Positions 13,638 through 25,743 of a stretch of DNA of 64,000 bases are shown one piece after another. The stretch comes from Trichoplax sp. H2 (Eukaryota; Placozoa; Uniplacotomia; Trichoplacea): contig NOWV01000055.1 of the NCBI GenBank assembly GCA_003344405.1, positions 372,001-436,000 of the forward strand, written 5' to 3'. The translations under genes were made by a program, and so were the position numbers. The stretch's first letter is position 1. Each line of letters starts with the position of its first letter. Below the pieces are notes generated by a model. That model ran no database searches, was not told the origin of the DNA, and worked only from the letters and a program-made list of their open reading frames with translations.

Positions 13638-14969
13638 TGTAGCGCAAGCATCGTATATGTACCGTGCGCTTGATGTTTAAAATCTTTGACTCAAAAGAAT
13701 ACTGGATTGATCCTTAATATCTTGTATGTAGTTCTACTTAATTATCCTATTATGACACAATTTTGCTCATTTTAATAGTAAATTCAAATCTATTGTATAT
13801 AGAATGCGATTTTTGAGAAATTGCTGACAAGCAAGGTTATCAATTCACTTGTATAGCTTGATATGACCTGTCTAATTCACTATAAATTCGGACATTATAT
13901 TAGCACTTTATAATGTCATCCATAAATTTTTATTATTCGCAGTTGTCTCTATTCTGGCACAATTTGTTTTAAATCTATGCGTAAAAGAATCAATTAACTG
14001 TACTAGATTACTATATTTCACTTAATTACATGTTATTTTATATAATTAGTAATATAAAGAATTTTTATTCCATTGTAACATTACAATTGACATGAGTTAC
14101 AAATGCAAATCAATACATTAAACAGAACTACAAGGTTAACATTCTATAGTGTACAATATAGTATATTGGTTAGGTGTAATGGTATAGCTAATGTTTAAGT
14201 TTATTCTAGTACATAATGAACAACAATTTTAATTTTTGGTTTATGACTACGTAATCTAGAAATAAAATGAATGGAACAAACAAGCAATGTACACTAAACA
14301 AAACTACAAGCTTAACACTATTAGATGTGTAATAGTTAGGTGTAATGGCATGGCTGATATTGAAGTCTATGCTAGTACATAACAAGCACCACTGCGCCAG
14401 TTTCGCTTTTTGGCTAACAACATCTTAATCTAGCAACAAAATCCGAATACATTTCAATTAACTATTAATTAATAACATAATCATTGCAGTTTGTGTTCAA
14501 CAGTTAATACGTGCTTAATTGATGATTACAGTATAAGATAAAATACATTTAAATATACGATCTATGATTGATCAAGATCTTACTTGTATTTTTAATTCTG
14601 AAGTACAAGAGGTAGGTGTCTATCTTAATAGTGTAGCAGTCGTTAAGCAATAGAAAAATATCAAACCACATCTGATATTTACGGTGTTGCATTGTATATT
14701 ACCTTGTTCAAGATTTATACACTACGATGGGTATAATTAGTCAATAGACAATTTATGGAAGAGTCAATTTGTCTCCCTTGATAATAACGCATATATTAGA
14801 ATAAGTATTACTGTAGATATTACAGTATGAATTATTTCATTGGACGCAAAAAGCAATTACTCAGCAGATCTAGATATAAAATAGACTATAGAATGGCCAT
14901 ACATTTATGATTTAACGTGCAAATAAAGCAAAATTTGTATCAATGTTAAGTATAAATATGTAGAATGTT
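13638..14969. other. Intergenic between convergent FHAD1 and FBXO31
   Basis: The 3' ends of the two genes face each other here. No gene is visible. A diverged ~165-bp direct duplication occupies 14106-14449. Confidence 0.6.
14106..14449. repeat. Diverged direct duplication, about 165 bp per unit
   Basis: Copies at about 14106-14270 and 14281-14449 share, in order, AACA-AACTACAAG-TTAACA, GTTAGGTGTAATGG-AT-GCT, TCTA-GCTAGTACATAA or its variant, and TAATCTAG-A-AAAAT. The offset between copies is 166-176 bp because of small indels. They lie in the 3' flank of the FBXO31-like gene. Confidence 0.75.
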
Positions 14970-16217
14970 TTAATTCTTCCATGAGATTCCAGCTTGGCCT
15001 AAAAATAAATCTTGATCACTCAAAGCTCTAAATAGAATAAATGACTTTAATCTTTCCATCCATAAGAAACCAAAGGTATCTTTATCGAAAACTACTAAGC
15101 GACCTGGTATAAATTTGGCATCTTTATAGCCATGATAAGCTATCTGGCCTTCCCCTTCAAATTCACCATAATAATGAGAGGGTATACCATGTGAACGATG
15201 AGTATAATCTTCAGGTAGTGAGAAAGGGAAAATTTTTCCACCGTCTTTTAACACATAAGGTCGGTCCATTGATTCGCTCGTGACGGGCTTATCAAGAAAT
15301 GCCTTAATACTAACTTTTCCAGCAGGTACATTAGGATCACCAGATAGTTTCTGACCAATTAATTCATTCTTGTCGATATAGACATGCAATGTCTCAACAC
15401 CGTGTGCTCCGTAAGAGCCAGAATAGATGCCGCAACGCAATGGAAAATTTTCACCAATAGATCGCTGTGATAGGCTGACGAGGCGTTTATAAGAGGTTAA
15501 TTGCCAAGTAAATAAGTTAGCATATAATTTTTTTTCTAATAAAGTACGCGTTACAATGTCTTCGTCATCATAATAAGGATTCTCTTCTAAAAACCACTGC
15601 TTATATGTATCACTATTTGAGAATGAATTGATAGCAATTATAGATAATGCTACATCATCCCTATCTAAACACTTCAATTGAAATTCCAAGACAAGTTGTT
15701 CTTCATCTCTTTTAGAGATGATAATGTTACCCATACATTCATGGCCCAAAAATGAAAATGATAAAATTTTAGTAGATATCCTATTATCATCATAGCAAGG
15801 GATAATTTTAAATAGACAACGATGTAGAATATTAAATTCACCCGAATTTTCTAACAAACGTTCATTTCGTCGTAGTACATATTCATTACAAATAATAGCA
15901 CCATTATCAATTTTAATACAGACCAAACCACCATAAGGATCAACAACACGATACCATAAGCCTAATAAGGGGCCATAACGATATAATATTTTTTGATAAA
16001 ATTCTTTAAAAGTGTGGATATCTTGCCATGACTCAATCTCACGGATGTTGTATTGATTTTTACAATGTTGTTGCCAAATCCAATCACTTTGAGTAGCATG
16101 ATAAAAATTTCTACAAACTAAAGATACGGCAAGATAATCTTTTATAGGTATAAACTGAAAAATATGAAGAATTAGTTCTGTAGGGAGATGTTCAATGGAT
16201 GTGGATGCAGTCGCCAT
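14970..16217 (-). CDS. FBXO31: F-box protein FBXO31-like, intronless
   Basis: A single uninterrupted ORF of 415 aa starts at ATG 16217. An F-box occupies about residues 8-50 (LPTELILHIFQFI, VCRNFYHATQ, WIWQQHC), the surface that binds SKP1 in an SCF ubiquitin ligase. Downstream are FBXO31 hallmarks: YGPLLGLW followed by DPYGGL, GIYSGSYGAHGVETLHV, SGDPNVPAGKVSIKAF, and a C-terminal block GRLVVFDKDTFGFLWMERL. In vertebrates FBXO31 targets cyclin D1 and other substrates and recognises C-terminally amidated proteins. The substrate-binding beta-barrel region is represented here. Human FBXO31 is 539 aa. The difference is largely a low-complexity insert that this copy lacks. The gene has no introns although its neighbours are intron-rich, so a fixed retrocopy is possible. 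It is convergent with FHAD1. Confidence 0.92.
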   Translation of the reverse strand: MATASTSIEHLPTELILHIFQFIPIKDYLAVSLVCRNFYHATQSDWIWQQHCKNQYNIREIESWQDIHTFKEFYQKILYRYGPLLGLWYRVVDPYGGLVCIKIDNGAIICNEYVLRRNERLLENSGEFNILHRCLFKIIPCYDDNRISTKILSFSFLGHECMGNIIISKRDEEQLVLEFQLKCLDRDDVALSIIAINSFSNSDTYKQWFLEENPYYDDEDIVTRTLLEKKLYANLFTWQLTSYKRLVSLSQRSIGENFPLRCGIYSGSYGAHGVETLHVYIDKNELIGQKLSGDPNVPAGKVSIKAFLDKPVTSESMDRPYVLKDGGKIFPFSLPEDYTHRSHGIPSHYYGEFEGEGQIAYHGYKDAKFIPGRLVVFDKDTFGFLWMERLKSFILFRALSDQDLFLGQAGISWKN

Positions 16218-18244
16218 GACACCTAATAGAGTACAAAGTAGGGTAATACTAGTGGAGGAATACTTTTACTACGAGTAGTCAAGGCGTAGAATCAATTTGT
16301 ATTTGTAAACTAGTAACATCAACCAGGCTTGTTATCTAATTGAACTCTTTCTTCTGTCCATCAGTATTACAACTGTAAATTCAGTTGGATTAAAGTACAA
16401 TTTGATTTGTCGCTGGAACTGATTTTCAATTTCTATTTTCTCAATGTTTTAAGGATTTGAGCCGACTTACTTTAGCCTATAAACGAATAGAAATCAAGTT
16501 AAGCTATGAAAGGGAAGACTGCAATCCAAGTCGATGATAACGTTGCGATAGCAATCAACCGACTACAAATGCACGCAGTGATGAGTACACGCATACTCTT
16601 GCTAATAAATTGCATCGACAATCATATACCTTGAATTTCTTGTGTATGCTACTTCTAAATGGCTGTCCAATATGCAATCAAGAAGCAAAAGATGGCCTTG
16701 CAATAGAGCGAAGAAGAATTCATATGTCGTTGCAAGCCAAGTTCACCATACTGTACATGGCAACCATATCTCAATTTACTATGATCGATTTCTACGGTCT
16801 CAGATCTCTGCTTTGCTTGTACAGTACTGTACTGTACTGTACATACAGTGCTGTACAAAGTGTCTCAGATGTCTTTCCTAGTACGTACTGTACAGTACAG
16901 TATTGTACTTCGAACTACAGTACTACAGTACTGTAAAGTCAATACCGTTGCTGTTACCGTTACAGTGCAGTATTACTGTACTGTACACTGTAGCCTTCAA
17001 TGTGATACAGTATATGTACAGTATATCCTGTGCGGTTATAAACTGTTATATCGCTCTTCTTGGCCACTTATAATAACACTACAGTAATATTTACAGTATA
17101 ATAAAGTTCACTTCAGCACTCAAGCTCTAGTTAACTCTTTTAATTACATTACAAATTTTACTGAAAGAATTTGTAATAAGAACCAAAATATTTTTTAAAT
17201 TTTGAACAGTCCAGATGATACTAACTTAATGCTCTGGCCAACTAGTGCATCCGTTAAGCAACAAATGCTGGTATGACGTATTCGTGTCAATCATTGTACG
17301 CGTACTTGTGTATGATGGTAGGGTAGCACTAGTACCATTTGCAGCCAGGTTTACGAGGGACACTTGTATGTAGTCCTACTATCGTCTGTCACATTTGTCC
17401 GCTTCGCTAACAGATTGTTTAGAATTAATTAATTTCCATGCCTTTTATTACACAAGATAACGCCATAGTTCAATGTATCTAGAGAATTAAATTCACGGCT
17501 TTACATTATTTACTAGTCGAGATCAAAGATAATAATAATACTATTTCTGAATAAGATATATAATGCATCAATCCTGTTTATAAAAATTAATTTAAGTTCT
17601 ATTTATACTGTATATGTAACCATTCTTATTACAGCTTGTGAGAGAAATTCTTTACTTAGTCAATATTAAAATATTTATATAGCAGTACAGTATTGTAGCA
17701 AGTAAACCGTGACTGCAGCACTTTCAAAATTTTTTGTTGCATTCAATGCAGTAATTAATAATAATTGCTAGAGGGAAGTACAGATACGAATAGTCAAAGC
17801 GGTATCAAAATTTGATATTTTCAGCATGACAACGTTTCAAGATGCTAGTAACCATGGCGAATGAACATTCTAATTCTGACAAGGTAACATGTTCGTTATA
17901 TCAGAGACTACTCCAAAAAGAATTTTCTCTTTCGACAATTCTATGGTTATATTTTGTAATACAATAACAGTTCAATTAGCTTTATCAAATGATCATGTCC
18001 AGATAGCACCTATTTCAAAATATATTATGGCAACAATTATAGGCACATGTACAGTATATATAAAATAGCTTCAACCAATAATGCACAATGCAGGTCCAGT
18101 CTATACCAAAGGCAATAATATTTGTATAGTACTGTTTACGTTATCTTAGGAAAAATAGTTCAGCGAGCAAGATAATCCATTACAATTGATTTCTATCCTT
18201 TTAAAACAACCTCTGCTAATGAGAGTCTTTTCATTTCCAACTAA
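16218..18244. other. Intergenic between FBXO31 and the first arrestin-like gene
   Basis: No gene is supported. It contains the FBXO31 promoter side and the TACTG-type palindrome cluster (16815-17040). A 59-codon plus-strand ORF at 17889-18068 has no recognisable domain. AT-rich elsewhere. Confidence 0.55.
16815..17040. repeat. Cluster of TACTG/CAGTA palindromic repeats
   Basis: Runs of the five-base unit TACTG and its complement CAGTA alternate (16818-16856, 16881-16935, 16970-17035), producing many GTACAGTAC and AGTACTGTAC palindromes. ORFs in this stretch (for example 16610-16936) are artefacts of the repeat. The same motif recurs at 130-150, 550-590, 21030-21150 and 21390-21422. Confidence 0.85.
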
Positions 18245-20728
18245 CTAGGCCTCAGGTGCTATATTGGAATCTTGGATAAGCTGTTCAGATTCTATAATAC
18301 TTGAGTAAGGTGGGGGAGAGCTAAAAGAGCCACTACAATTTCTACCTTCATTAACATTATCCGTAGGATGCAAGCTGATATCGGCGGTTGTAGTACTATT
18401 GGGTTCTTCCTCCATTGTTCCAATAACCACTTGAAACGAAGCTGTCAAATTTTCACCTCGTGGTACAATTACAAGGAACTAATGTACAAAGCAGATCGAA
18501 ATTATAACGAGTGATAATATTGTAAGCACAATTCCACTATTACCCAATGATCAATATTTAATAATAGGTTACAAAGAAACTAGCAAAAATTACGTAGACC
18601 AAGCCAGTAAATTGAAACTTACATTCAGAGCGAATGTAATTTCCATTAGATTGCAATTAAGGATAGTTGATGCAATATTCGCAGGCACTATAAAGGGCTT
18701 GTTCTCCAAATTTATGGTGTCCCCTGGTTTTACCTCTCCGTAAGACATCCTGGCAATTTCTGTCGATTTCAGGGCTGATCTGTCTACGTGAAAGTAAAAA
18801 CTCTGATTACTAATTTCGGCATGCAAAGATACGGATTAACCTGCTATCTTGACGATAGCGAATAGTTATAATCATGAAGAAATATCAATCCCCGGGAGGT
18901 GTTCAAAGTGGTGCCAAAAATATTCAAGATTTAATTTATACTGTCTGTATAATGTTCAAAACAGGTATACCTTGAGCTTTATAGTTCTCAATGCGCATTA
19001 GATGAACAGTTACATCTGGAACTTTTCGCTTGGAATAGTTTTGAACTTCACCAAGAATGAGGCATGGCTGCAACGGCAGATATGCTACTTTTTCAATAAC
19101 TGCTAATAACTTGATAGATCCTGATCCACAGCAACAGCGCCGTACTCGGGTTTCTTGTTCTACAGGATTAGGTAAATGCTAAATATAGAAATATTGAAGG
19201 TTATTTGTTTGCTTTCTTCATTTTACCTTATCGTTTGATTATATCTAATACTTTCCTACTACATATTCGGAAATAACTGCATAATGATAAATTATAACTA
19301 TTCTAATCATTCTTTTACATAAACTAAAATCGATATTTCAGTTTCCATAACCATAAGCGAGAGTATAACTTAGCAGTAGCGGTATCGTATCAGTTTGTGG
19401 TCAACTCGCTGAATGAAGAACAACTATATACATACGAGCACTACGAATAATAACTAATGCTACTCTATAACTTGGTTATAGGCCTGAATTTTTTTAAAAT
19501 CATCATTTTGTCGCACTTTGAAACAACGGCTACACGATGCCTTACCGAGTAACATGGATCGTTGATATTGATAACATTTCTAATGGTGAACGGTTTCAGT
19601 TTTTTATCAGAATTTCCTTTCGGATAATTAAAGATAGTTTCAATGCCATAAGCAACGTGGATATGCTTCGGTTGCTCTGCATCCTGATAAGTCGATGGTA
19701 AATTTCTTGGTAGGACGAAAGAGAATGGAAATCTATGCTCCCCTTGAGGTATACCCGAGGTACCTCCTTGTTCTACATGTAAAATATGGCATTAGTTTTC
19801 AAGTGTTTTCCTTCTTACCATTAATTATTAGTGGCGAAGTGACGTACTTCAATAACGCTTACTGTATTGATGTACTAACAGTTAAGTTAATCAAATTTAG
19901 AAGTATACTTTCGCAGCAGTCTATAATCATGGAAATAATTCACATCAGGTGTACACTGCACTGTAGTATTACGATTGATCTTGTGACTGATCGAAATTGT
20001 TCTTTATCCACTACTGTAACTGTATTACCACGAAATTTTTAACTTCTTTCCTAAGTCAGGTCGCCAATTATAGCGAACATAATGATAATCATCTCCACTA
20101 CAGTATATGTAGATGTGATTCTAGGGTTTAATTTCATTTTCGGTAATACGTCGATGCCCAATAATATTGTATACTAAGCAGTGTATAGGGTAGAAGATGA
20201 TTACCAACGTGATATATTCTAACGTTACTGTACAATAGCATAATAGAATGACGACATAACTTACTGTATTTGTGAATCTACAATACAGTAATGTACATTC
20301 ATTCGATAAGAACGAACATACAAGTATATACTGTCAACAATTTTTAGATTGTTCGGGTATGACTGCCGCCTGAGCTTATAGCGCACTAACATCTTCGATC
20401 AAAATGGTTAAAAATTATAATTACAGAGGAAGCGTACATCAATGAATTCGATCGATATCATGGCGAAGCACACGTATTTACCTACGCCAACAAGTACTAT
20501 CTTCTGTTCAAAGATAACATAACAGTCGCGAAATGTCGACTGACGGCCAGATACATCTTTGGCTTTTATTTTAGTAGCTGCAATGCCAGATACTTTTAAG
20601 GTAATATTTTGGACTAATACGTTGCTTGTTGCTCGAAATGATACGTTTCCCGAAATTTGATCATTAGGATAGTAGTATTCCTTTTCATCGGTGACCAGAA
20701 CCTCTAGATTTTTAATCTTTTTAGGCAT
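18245..20728 (-). CDS. Alpha-arrestin (ARRDC-type) gene A, with an in-frame TAA in exon 4
   Basis: Five exons on the minus strand, by homology to the neighbouring copy: 20482-20728, 19546-19772, 18971-19178, 18623-18840, 18245-18478. The phases (1, 0, 1, 0) are the same as in gene B. Exon 1 begins MPKKIKNLEVLV with the arrestin-N fold. Exon 2 has PQGEHRFPFSFVLP. Exon 3 begins the arrestin-C domain (RRCCCGSGSIKLLAVIEK, GEVQNYSKRKV). Exon 4 contains VPANIASTILNCNLMEITFA. Exon 5 ends the fold (VVIGTM) and carries an SPPPYS motif, a PPxY-type ligand for WW domains of NEDD4-family ligases. Alpha-arrestins are membrane-trafficking adaptors. Oddity: the second codon after the exon 3/4 junction is TAA, which would end the protein at about 228 of 377 residues. 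Alternative sites that skip it are weak. It may be a pseudogene, a polymorphism, or use other splice sites. Confidence 0.75.
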
Positions 20729-21029
20729 GATTCAAATTGAATAGACCGTGAATCCGTTGGGCCTACTTGACCAAAGAGGTAGTAGCAGGGATTACAGTAA
20801 GTCAATTCTTCAATTACTTTACGTTCAAAAAGAGACTGTAGGTGATGATATACGGAGTTTCAAACTGATCTAAAAGAACGACAGAATATGTTGCCAGCCA
20901 CGAAAATGCAATGTCTACTTGCCAGCATGATCCAATGCTCGAAGGGAAAGCGGATTACTTAAAAATTACACTTTAGTCGCTCGTCGCCTTATCTAAAATA
21001 AGAAACATTTTGATATACAATACTGTGCC

Positions 21030-21150
21030 GTATTCATACAGTATAGTACAGTACAGTACCGTACAGTCTTTTCTTTCAGCAGTCTTGGTACTGTAAAGTC
21101 TAGTACTGTACTGCACTCTACCGTACTCTACCGTATCTTGCAGTAATTAC
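21030..21150. repeat. TACTG/CAGTA-type repeats
   Basis: Repeated GTACAGTAC, TACCGTAC and TACTGTAC words, partly degenerate (CTCTACCGTA twice). This is the same motif family as at 16815-17040. Confidence 0.7.
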
Positions 21151-21153
21151 TGT

Positions 21154-21329
21154 AGAATCTCAGCTTGTGCTTTACTTCGCTATGAGGTAATGATCGAAAA
21201 AAAGTAAAGTAATCAAGTGGAAACAGTATCTTGTGGTAATTAGAATCTCAGCTTGTACTTTACTTCGCTATGAGGTAATGATTGGAAAAAAGTAAAGTAA
21301 TCAAGTGGAAACAGTATCATGTACGGCAG
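21154..21329. repeat. 88-bp tandem duplication
   Basis: Copies at 21154-21241 and 21242-21329 differ at only a few positions. Each runs AGAATCTCAGCTTGT, CTTTACTTCGCTATGAGGTA, AAAAAAGTAAAGTAATCAAG, TGGAAACAGTATC. Each contains an imperfect inverted pair CTTTACTT / AAGTAAAG. The high identity implies a recent duplication. Confidence 0.9.
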
Positions 21330-22477
21330 TTTACCAGACTTTCACACCATTCTTTTAATATTCGAGTTGTAACTTAGAACTCACTATACTAGCAGTACAG
21401 TGTACAGTACTGTACTGTACAAGAACTTGTAGTGAACGCGCATGACCTGACGTAATGCTTTTAAATATCATGTGTAAAAACAGGGAGTTACTGCAAGGAA
21501 AGAAAGAAAAATGACTTTATCCGTTCTTAATGTTAGTCAATACAACGTGATTAGCAGTCCTGAACTCCATCTGATGTTACGATAAGTGTTGGCGAATGAA
21601 CAAATTGATTCACCTAATTCTGCTAAAATGAGTGTCTGTGAGTACACCAGTCTACTGCAGTCTAGTGGTACAAAAGTCCTTAAATGCCCATATTGACGTC
21701 ATAACTAAGAGGGGACTGTTGGCGTTGCTATATTGTACGTGCAGGACGTAATACGCGCATCAAAAAGGCCTAGTAAGTCAATTGTGCACTCGTACTACAG
21801 CTAGCTATTAGGGATTCACTACAGTTAAAATAAATCAAAATAGAATTGATTGAGTCTATGACTTGTATATATAAATAATACGATAGATCCAATGGATTCA
21901 ACTATACGAGTATAACTATTATTATGTGTAAGTAGTATTTATGAGATTGAACGCAACATCGCATCAAAATTACAATCATTCACAAGTGTAAAAAAATTGT
22001 ATTTGTTTATTTAGTATTTAGTCTACAATTTTGACCTTAAATACAGTGATCAGGAATGATTAGATTTGTTAGTAGTTAGAAATTGACATGTAAAAGGTTA
22101 GTGGTTCTCACCTCTCAATTCATACTAGGTATCAATATTAACAATTTTAAATCGCCTCTGATAAATTAGAACTTAGGCTTCTCAATACTTGCATAGTTAA
22201 GCATGATGACGATCACGATTGTTTCAATTGTTTTCGTCAAAGTAGTCTACATTTCTAATCAGATTATTTCATATCGAATCGATGTTTTCCTCTAGTCTTT
22301 CTGACACTACGCTAGATTACTAATATAATTATGGCTTAAAATCCTTCTGCAGATTAATAAAAATGTGCACATGGTCGTTCTCATCAGGTTGACTTTGTTG
22401 GAAAAATAGTATGTTGTAGTTAAACACATTACAGGTTTGTTCATAAATTTTATAAAACTTGCCCGGGATTTTTAACT

Positions 22478-25400
22478 TTAATTTATGACAACAGCGGCCA
22501 TGGAATCAACTTCAGGTGCTGATGGTGTCTGATCGTCTAAATTATTAGGCTCCAATACAGAGTAAGGAGGTGGAGGGGTATCTGGATTGGCGCTTAAAGT
22601 GCTGTTGTGCCTACTTCCGGCTTGACTTTGTGGCGGGTTTATTTGCAGTTGAGAAATTATTTCATTCGTTACCGTACCGATAATTATGTCTAACTTTCTA
22701 GTTATATTTTCCGCTCCGGGAATTTTCAAAGTGAACTGAAACAACGACAATCATTGTAATATTTTAGCTTAGTGATATCATTACTGTGATTAACCCGTTT
22801 TAGTAACAAACAAGCAAACAAAAAAAAAAAAATCGGTGAAAGCCACTAATTCTTATGAAATATAAAAATAAAATAGTACGGTATAAAGTTACTGAACCTC
22901 TGTTAAATGAGCACATTATCGTAAACCGTCAGTAAAGCGACGGGAGTTTGCACTAGTATTAGTTATTTGCAACTAGTTCAAATGAAGACAAGAAGAACTA
23001 GTTAAGCAACGATGGATATTAACTAACCTCAAGTTGGTAATTGACCTTAATTAAAGGACAATTTAATAATGTTGGTGTTAAATAATCGGGCAAAGGTAGA
23101 GGTTCACTAGACCAGTGCATAGTTTGCCTAGCAGCTATGCGACCTGTCGATATTTTAGCTATTTCATAGCTTTTAGTATTGGATACACCTAGTAACAACA
23201 GTTATCGATAATTTCGTGAATAAAAAAGCATCTTACAATAAGATAAATACTTAACTTATCCTGAGTATACGAACGAGTTAGCAAAAATTTCAACTGCTAT
23301 AAATTGTAATATCATTAATTACTGTAATACCGTACCTTCTGCGTTATATTCTTCATTCCTAATCAGCGCTACTTCTAAAGCAGTCAGTCTCCTTCTGGAA
23401 AAGTTTCCTATTTCTGCATTAATTAAAATGGGCTCGAAATTTAAAAACGCTTGACGTGCAATGCTTGCTGTAAGCTTAATATCACCAGGAATACATGCTA
23501 AACTGGTAACGGTTCTTTCCTCTATCAATGGAGATGGTGGAACCTAGAAAGAATTAATTTTAATGATGGATTGAAGCTGAAAGAGTAATTCTAAACATTT
23601 TACTATAATCTATTTACATGATCATTTAAAGAAACCTAGATTATAAACGGTTATGTTACTATAGAATTTGCAGTTGTATTTAATACTTTTATAGTTACTA
23701 TCAGGATGTCAAAGAAACTGTATAAATATTATTTCTTCATTTTCTACAATTAAAAAAGAATTCAACTTTCACATTGATAATTTCTGAATCTAGGTATCGA
23801 ATAAAAACTTTTTGCAGTATGTCGTAGTGATTGAATTAAATGCCTGGATTTCTGAGAAGCATGAAAATGAAATATTATATTAATGGTACAGCTGAATCAA
23901 CATGTACATGTAGGTCAATAGATGTACGCTGGTATGAAACGATTGCTTTTCATACTTTATCCTTACTAAAAAATATGGCACATCAATTCTGTTAGTATGT
24001 TCACTATTTCAAAGACTAAGATCAAAAAATATTATAATACCAACTAAAAAATAATTTACAATCAGCAGGACTGTATAAGAACGTTTAATAGACCAATATC
24101 AGCTTTTCTCTGCATTGATTGACTTTGAGGAGAGATATTAAATTAAATTATATTTATAAAGCTATGTTTAAGATCTGGCATTATACATTGATGCTTTTCT
24201 ACTTAGAATAAAAATATCAGGGGCAGTATTACTACTACACATCTACAGTATTTGTGAAAGTGATACCTGAAGCATGAAACAACTTGTATCCGGTACAATA
24301 TCATAAAGATATTAAAATTTATCAAATAGTTACCAAATTTTAATCATTTATGACCGATTGAATGGCAATAATAACTATTACGAGAGAATTTTTCAATACG
24401 AGTTAAATAGTACTTAATGGTATAGTACTCTAGTAGCTATACTACTCTAATGTTTAGTTATAATGGAGTACATCTGTAGAATTATGACAAGTATCAAAAT
24501 ATAATTGATTATTCAAGATAAAATTTAAAGGTCTTTTAGCTATTAAAATGTAAAGATATGATTGGAGGAATAAGTTTTAATGAAGTTGAGAGTAAAACTA
24601 TAAATACCCTATCTTAGCTTGGATGAGTTGTACAAATCTTACCGAGAAAACAGGGTCGTCAACGTTCAGGAGATGTTGCACTTGAAAAGGTTTATAGACG
24701 TTATCGCTTTTCTTTTCACTATAATTAACTACGCAGTGTACATAATATCGTATAGCGTTCGGAGTAACTTTCTTTTCTTTGTGACGTTGTAAAGAAGAAG
24801 GCAAATCTGCAGGTAAGTTGCAGGAAAATGGAAATCGATGCTCCCCTTCAGGTATAATACTAAGACCCCTTGTGTCATCTAGCAAATGTCAAAAGTCATA
24901 TAATAAATCAAAATTTAATACTACTAATGATAAATTCTTGATCTACTTATTAACAAATGATTTTACAGTATGCTGTCCAATGTCTGTAATTGATAGATTA
25001 AAAATTATTTATTATTGTATTTTAATGAGTAATGAAATAAAGTTTTAAATCCGGTTATACGTGACACAGCTCTGTACTAGATTGAACCAATATTATGAAG
25101 GACAGTGCATTGCAAGTAGCTTAGTGCTAATGGTAGTTTTTCTCGTTTCAGTAACCTAGATTTTCTCTACTACCATTTTTGAATATAACTGCTTTTTAAT
25201 ACGAGATCCATTTTCATATGCGGTATCGGTTGCTTTTTAAATATTATTGAATTTTTCGATTATCTTTCGAGGTTGGGTACATTCGTATATAGATGTAGCC
25301 TTGGTATTAATAATAATTTAAGACTACCACTGAATAATTAAGATTTTAACGATTACAATTGCACTACTAATATGCTGTCTATAAGTCATTGGCAATCTAG

Positions 25401-25743
25401 CCTAAATATACTATACGAAATAATATCTTAGTAAAGGTCTAACTCACATTGCTAGCATTACTTAACATTCAATTTTCTTACCTGTGCCACATACTAATTG
25501 GAAGTAATCAAGGTAGACTTTTTCGGCTTTATGTACTAGATTCTGACGTTTACCATCGGTATCTTGACAAACTTCAGTTACTTCTGTATCGGCTTTACCA
25601 AAAACGTGCACTTTAATATTAACAACGGCAACATTGCCAAGTGATTGCAATAGTACCACACCACTTAATTGATCACGGGCTCGATAAAATTTCTTTCGAT
25701 CATCGTCGAAAATTAATTGAATCGATTTGGCTTTCTTAGGCAT
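22478..25743 (-). CDS. Alpha-arrestin (ARRDC-type) gene B
   Basis: Five exons on the minus strand: 25482-25743, 24643-24878, 23336-23543, 23028-23188, 22478-22735, with phases 1, 0, 1, 0, giving 374 aa. Exon 1 starts MPKKAKSIQLIFDDDRKKFY and shows the arrestin-N strands. Exon 2 contains IPEGEHRFPFSCNLPADLP, the family's G-x-H-x-F-P-F block. Exon 3 opens the arrestin-C domain (IEERTVTSLACIPGDIKLTA, AEIGNFSRRRL). Exon 4 has LTPTLLNCPLIKVNYQLE. Exon 5 finishes with LDIIIGTV and a tail with TPPPPYSVLE, a PPxY-type site for NEDD4-like ligases. No gamma-arrestin or visual-arrestin features are seen. It is in tandem with gene A, and shared exon structure and N-terminus (MPKK) show they are duplicates. 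The role is probably an endocytic adaptor for receptors or transporters, and which cargo is unknown. Confidence 0.88.

Larger units (their letters stand above)
20729..22477. other. Intergenic between the two arrestin-like genes
   Basis: This holds the promoter side of gene A and the 3' flank of gene B. No gene is seen. It contains TACTG-type palindromes (21030-21150 and 21390-21422) and an 88-bp tandem duplication (21154-21329). Confidence 0.6.

Noticed and set aside
16610-17087. Overlapping plus- and minus-strand ORFs of 67-108 codons
   Set aside because: They read through the TACTG/CAGTA repeat block, which is free of stops in several frames. The amino-acid content is repetitive (Tyr/Ser/Thr/Val/Cys) and no domain is seen.
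17889-18068. 59-codon plus-strand ORF preceded by a good Kozak ATGG at 17852
   Set aside because: The ATGG frame stops or would need splicing, and no downstream exon was found. The 59-codon frame has no domain.
19695-20042. 115-codon plus-strand ORF
   Set aside because: It overlaps exon 2 of arrestin gene A in antisense and the adjacent intron. The minus strand explains the sequence.
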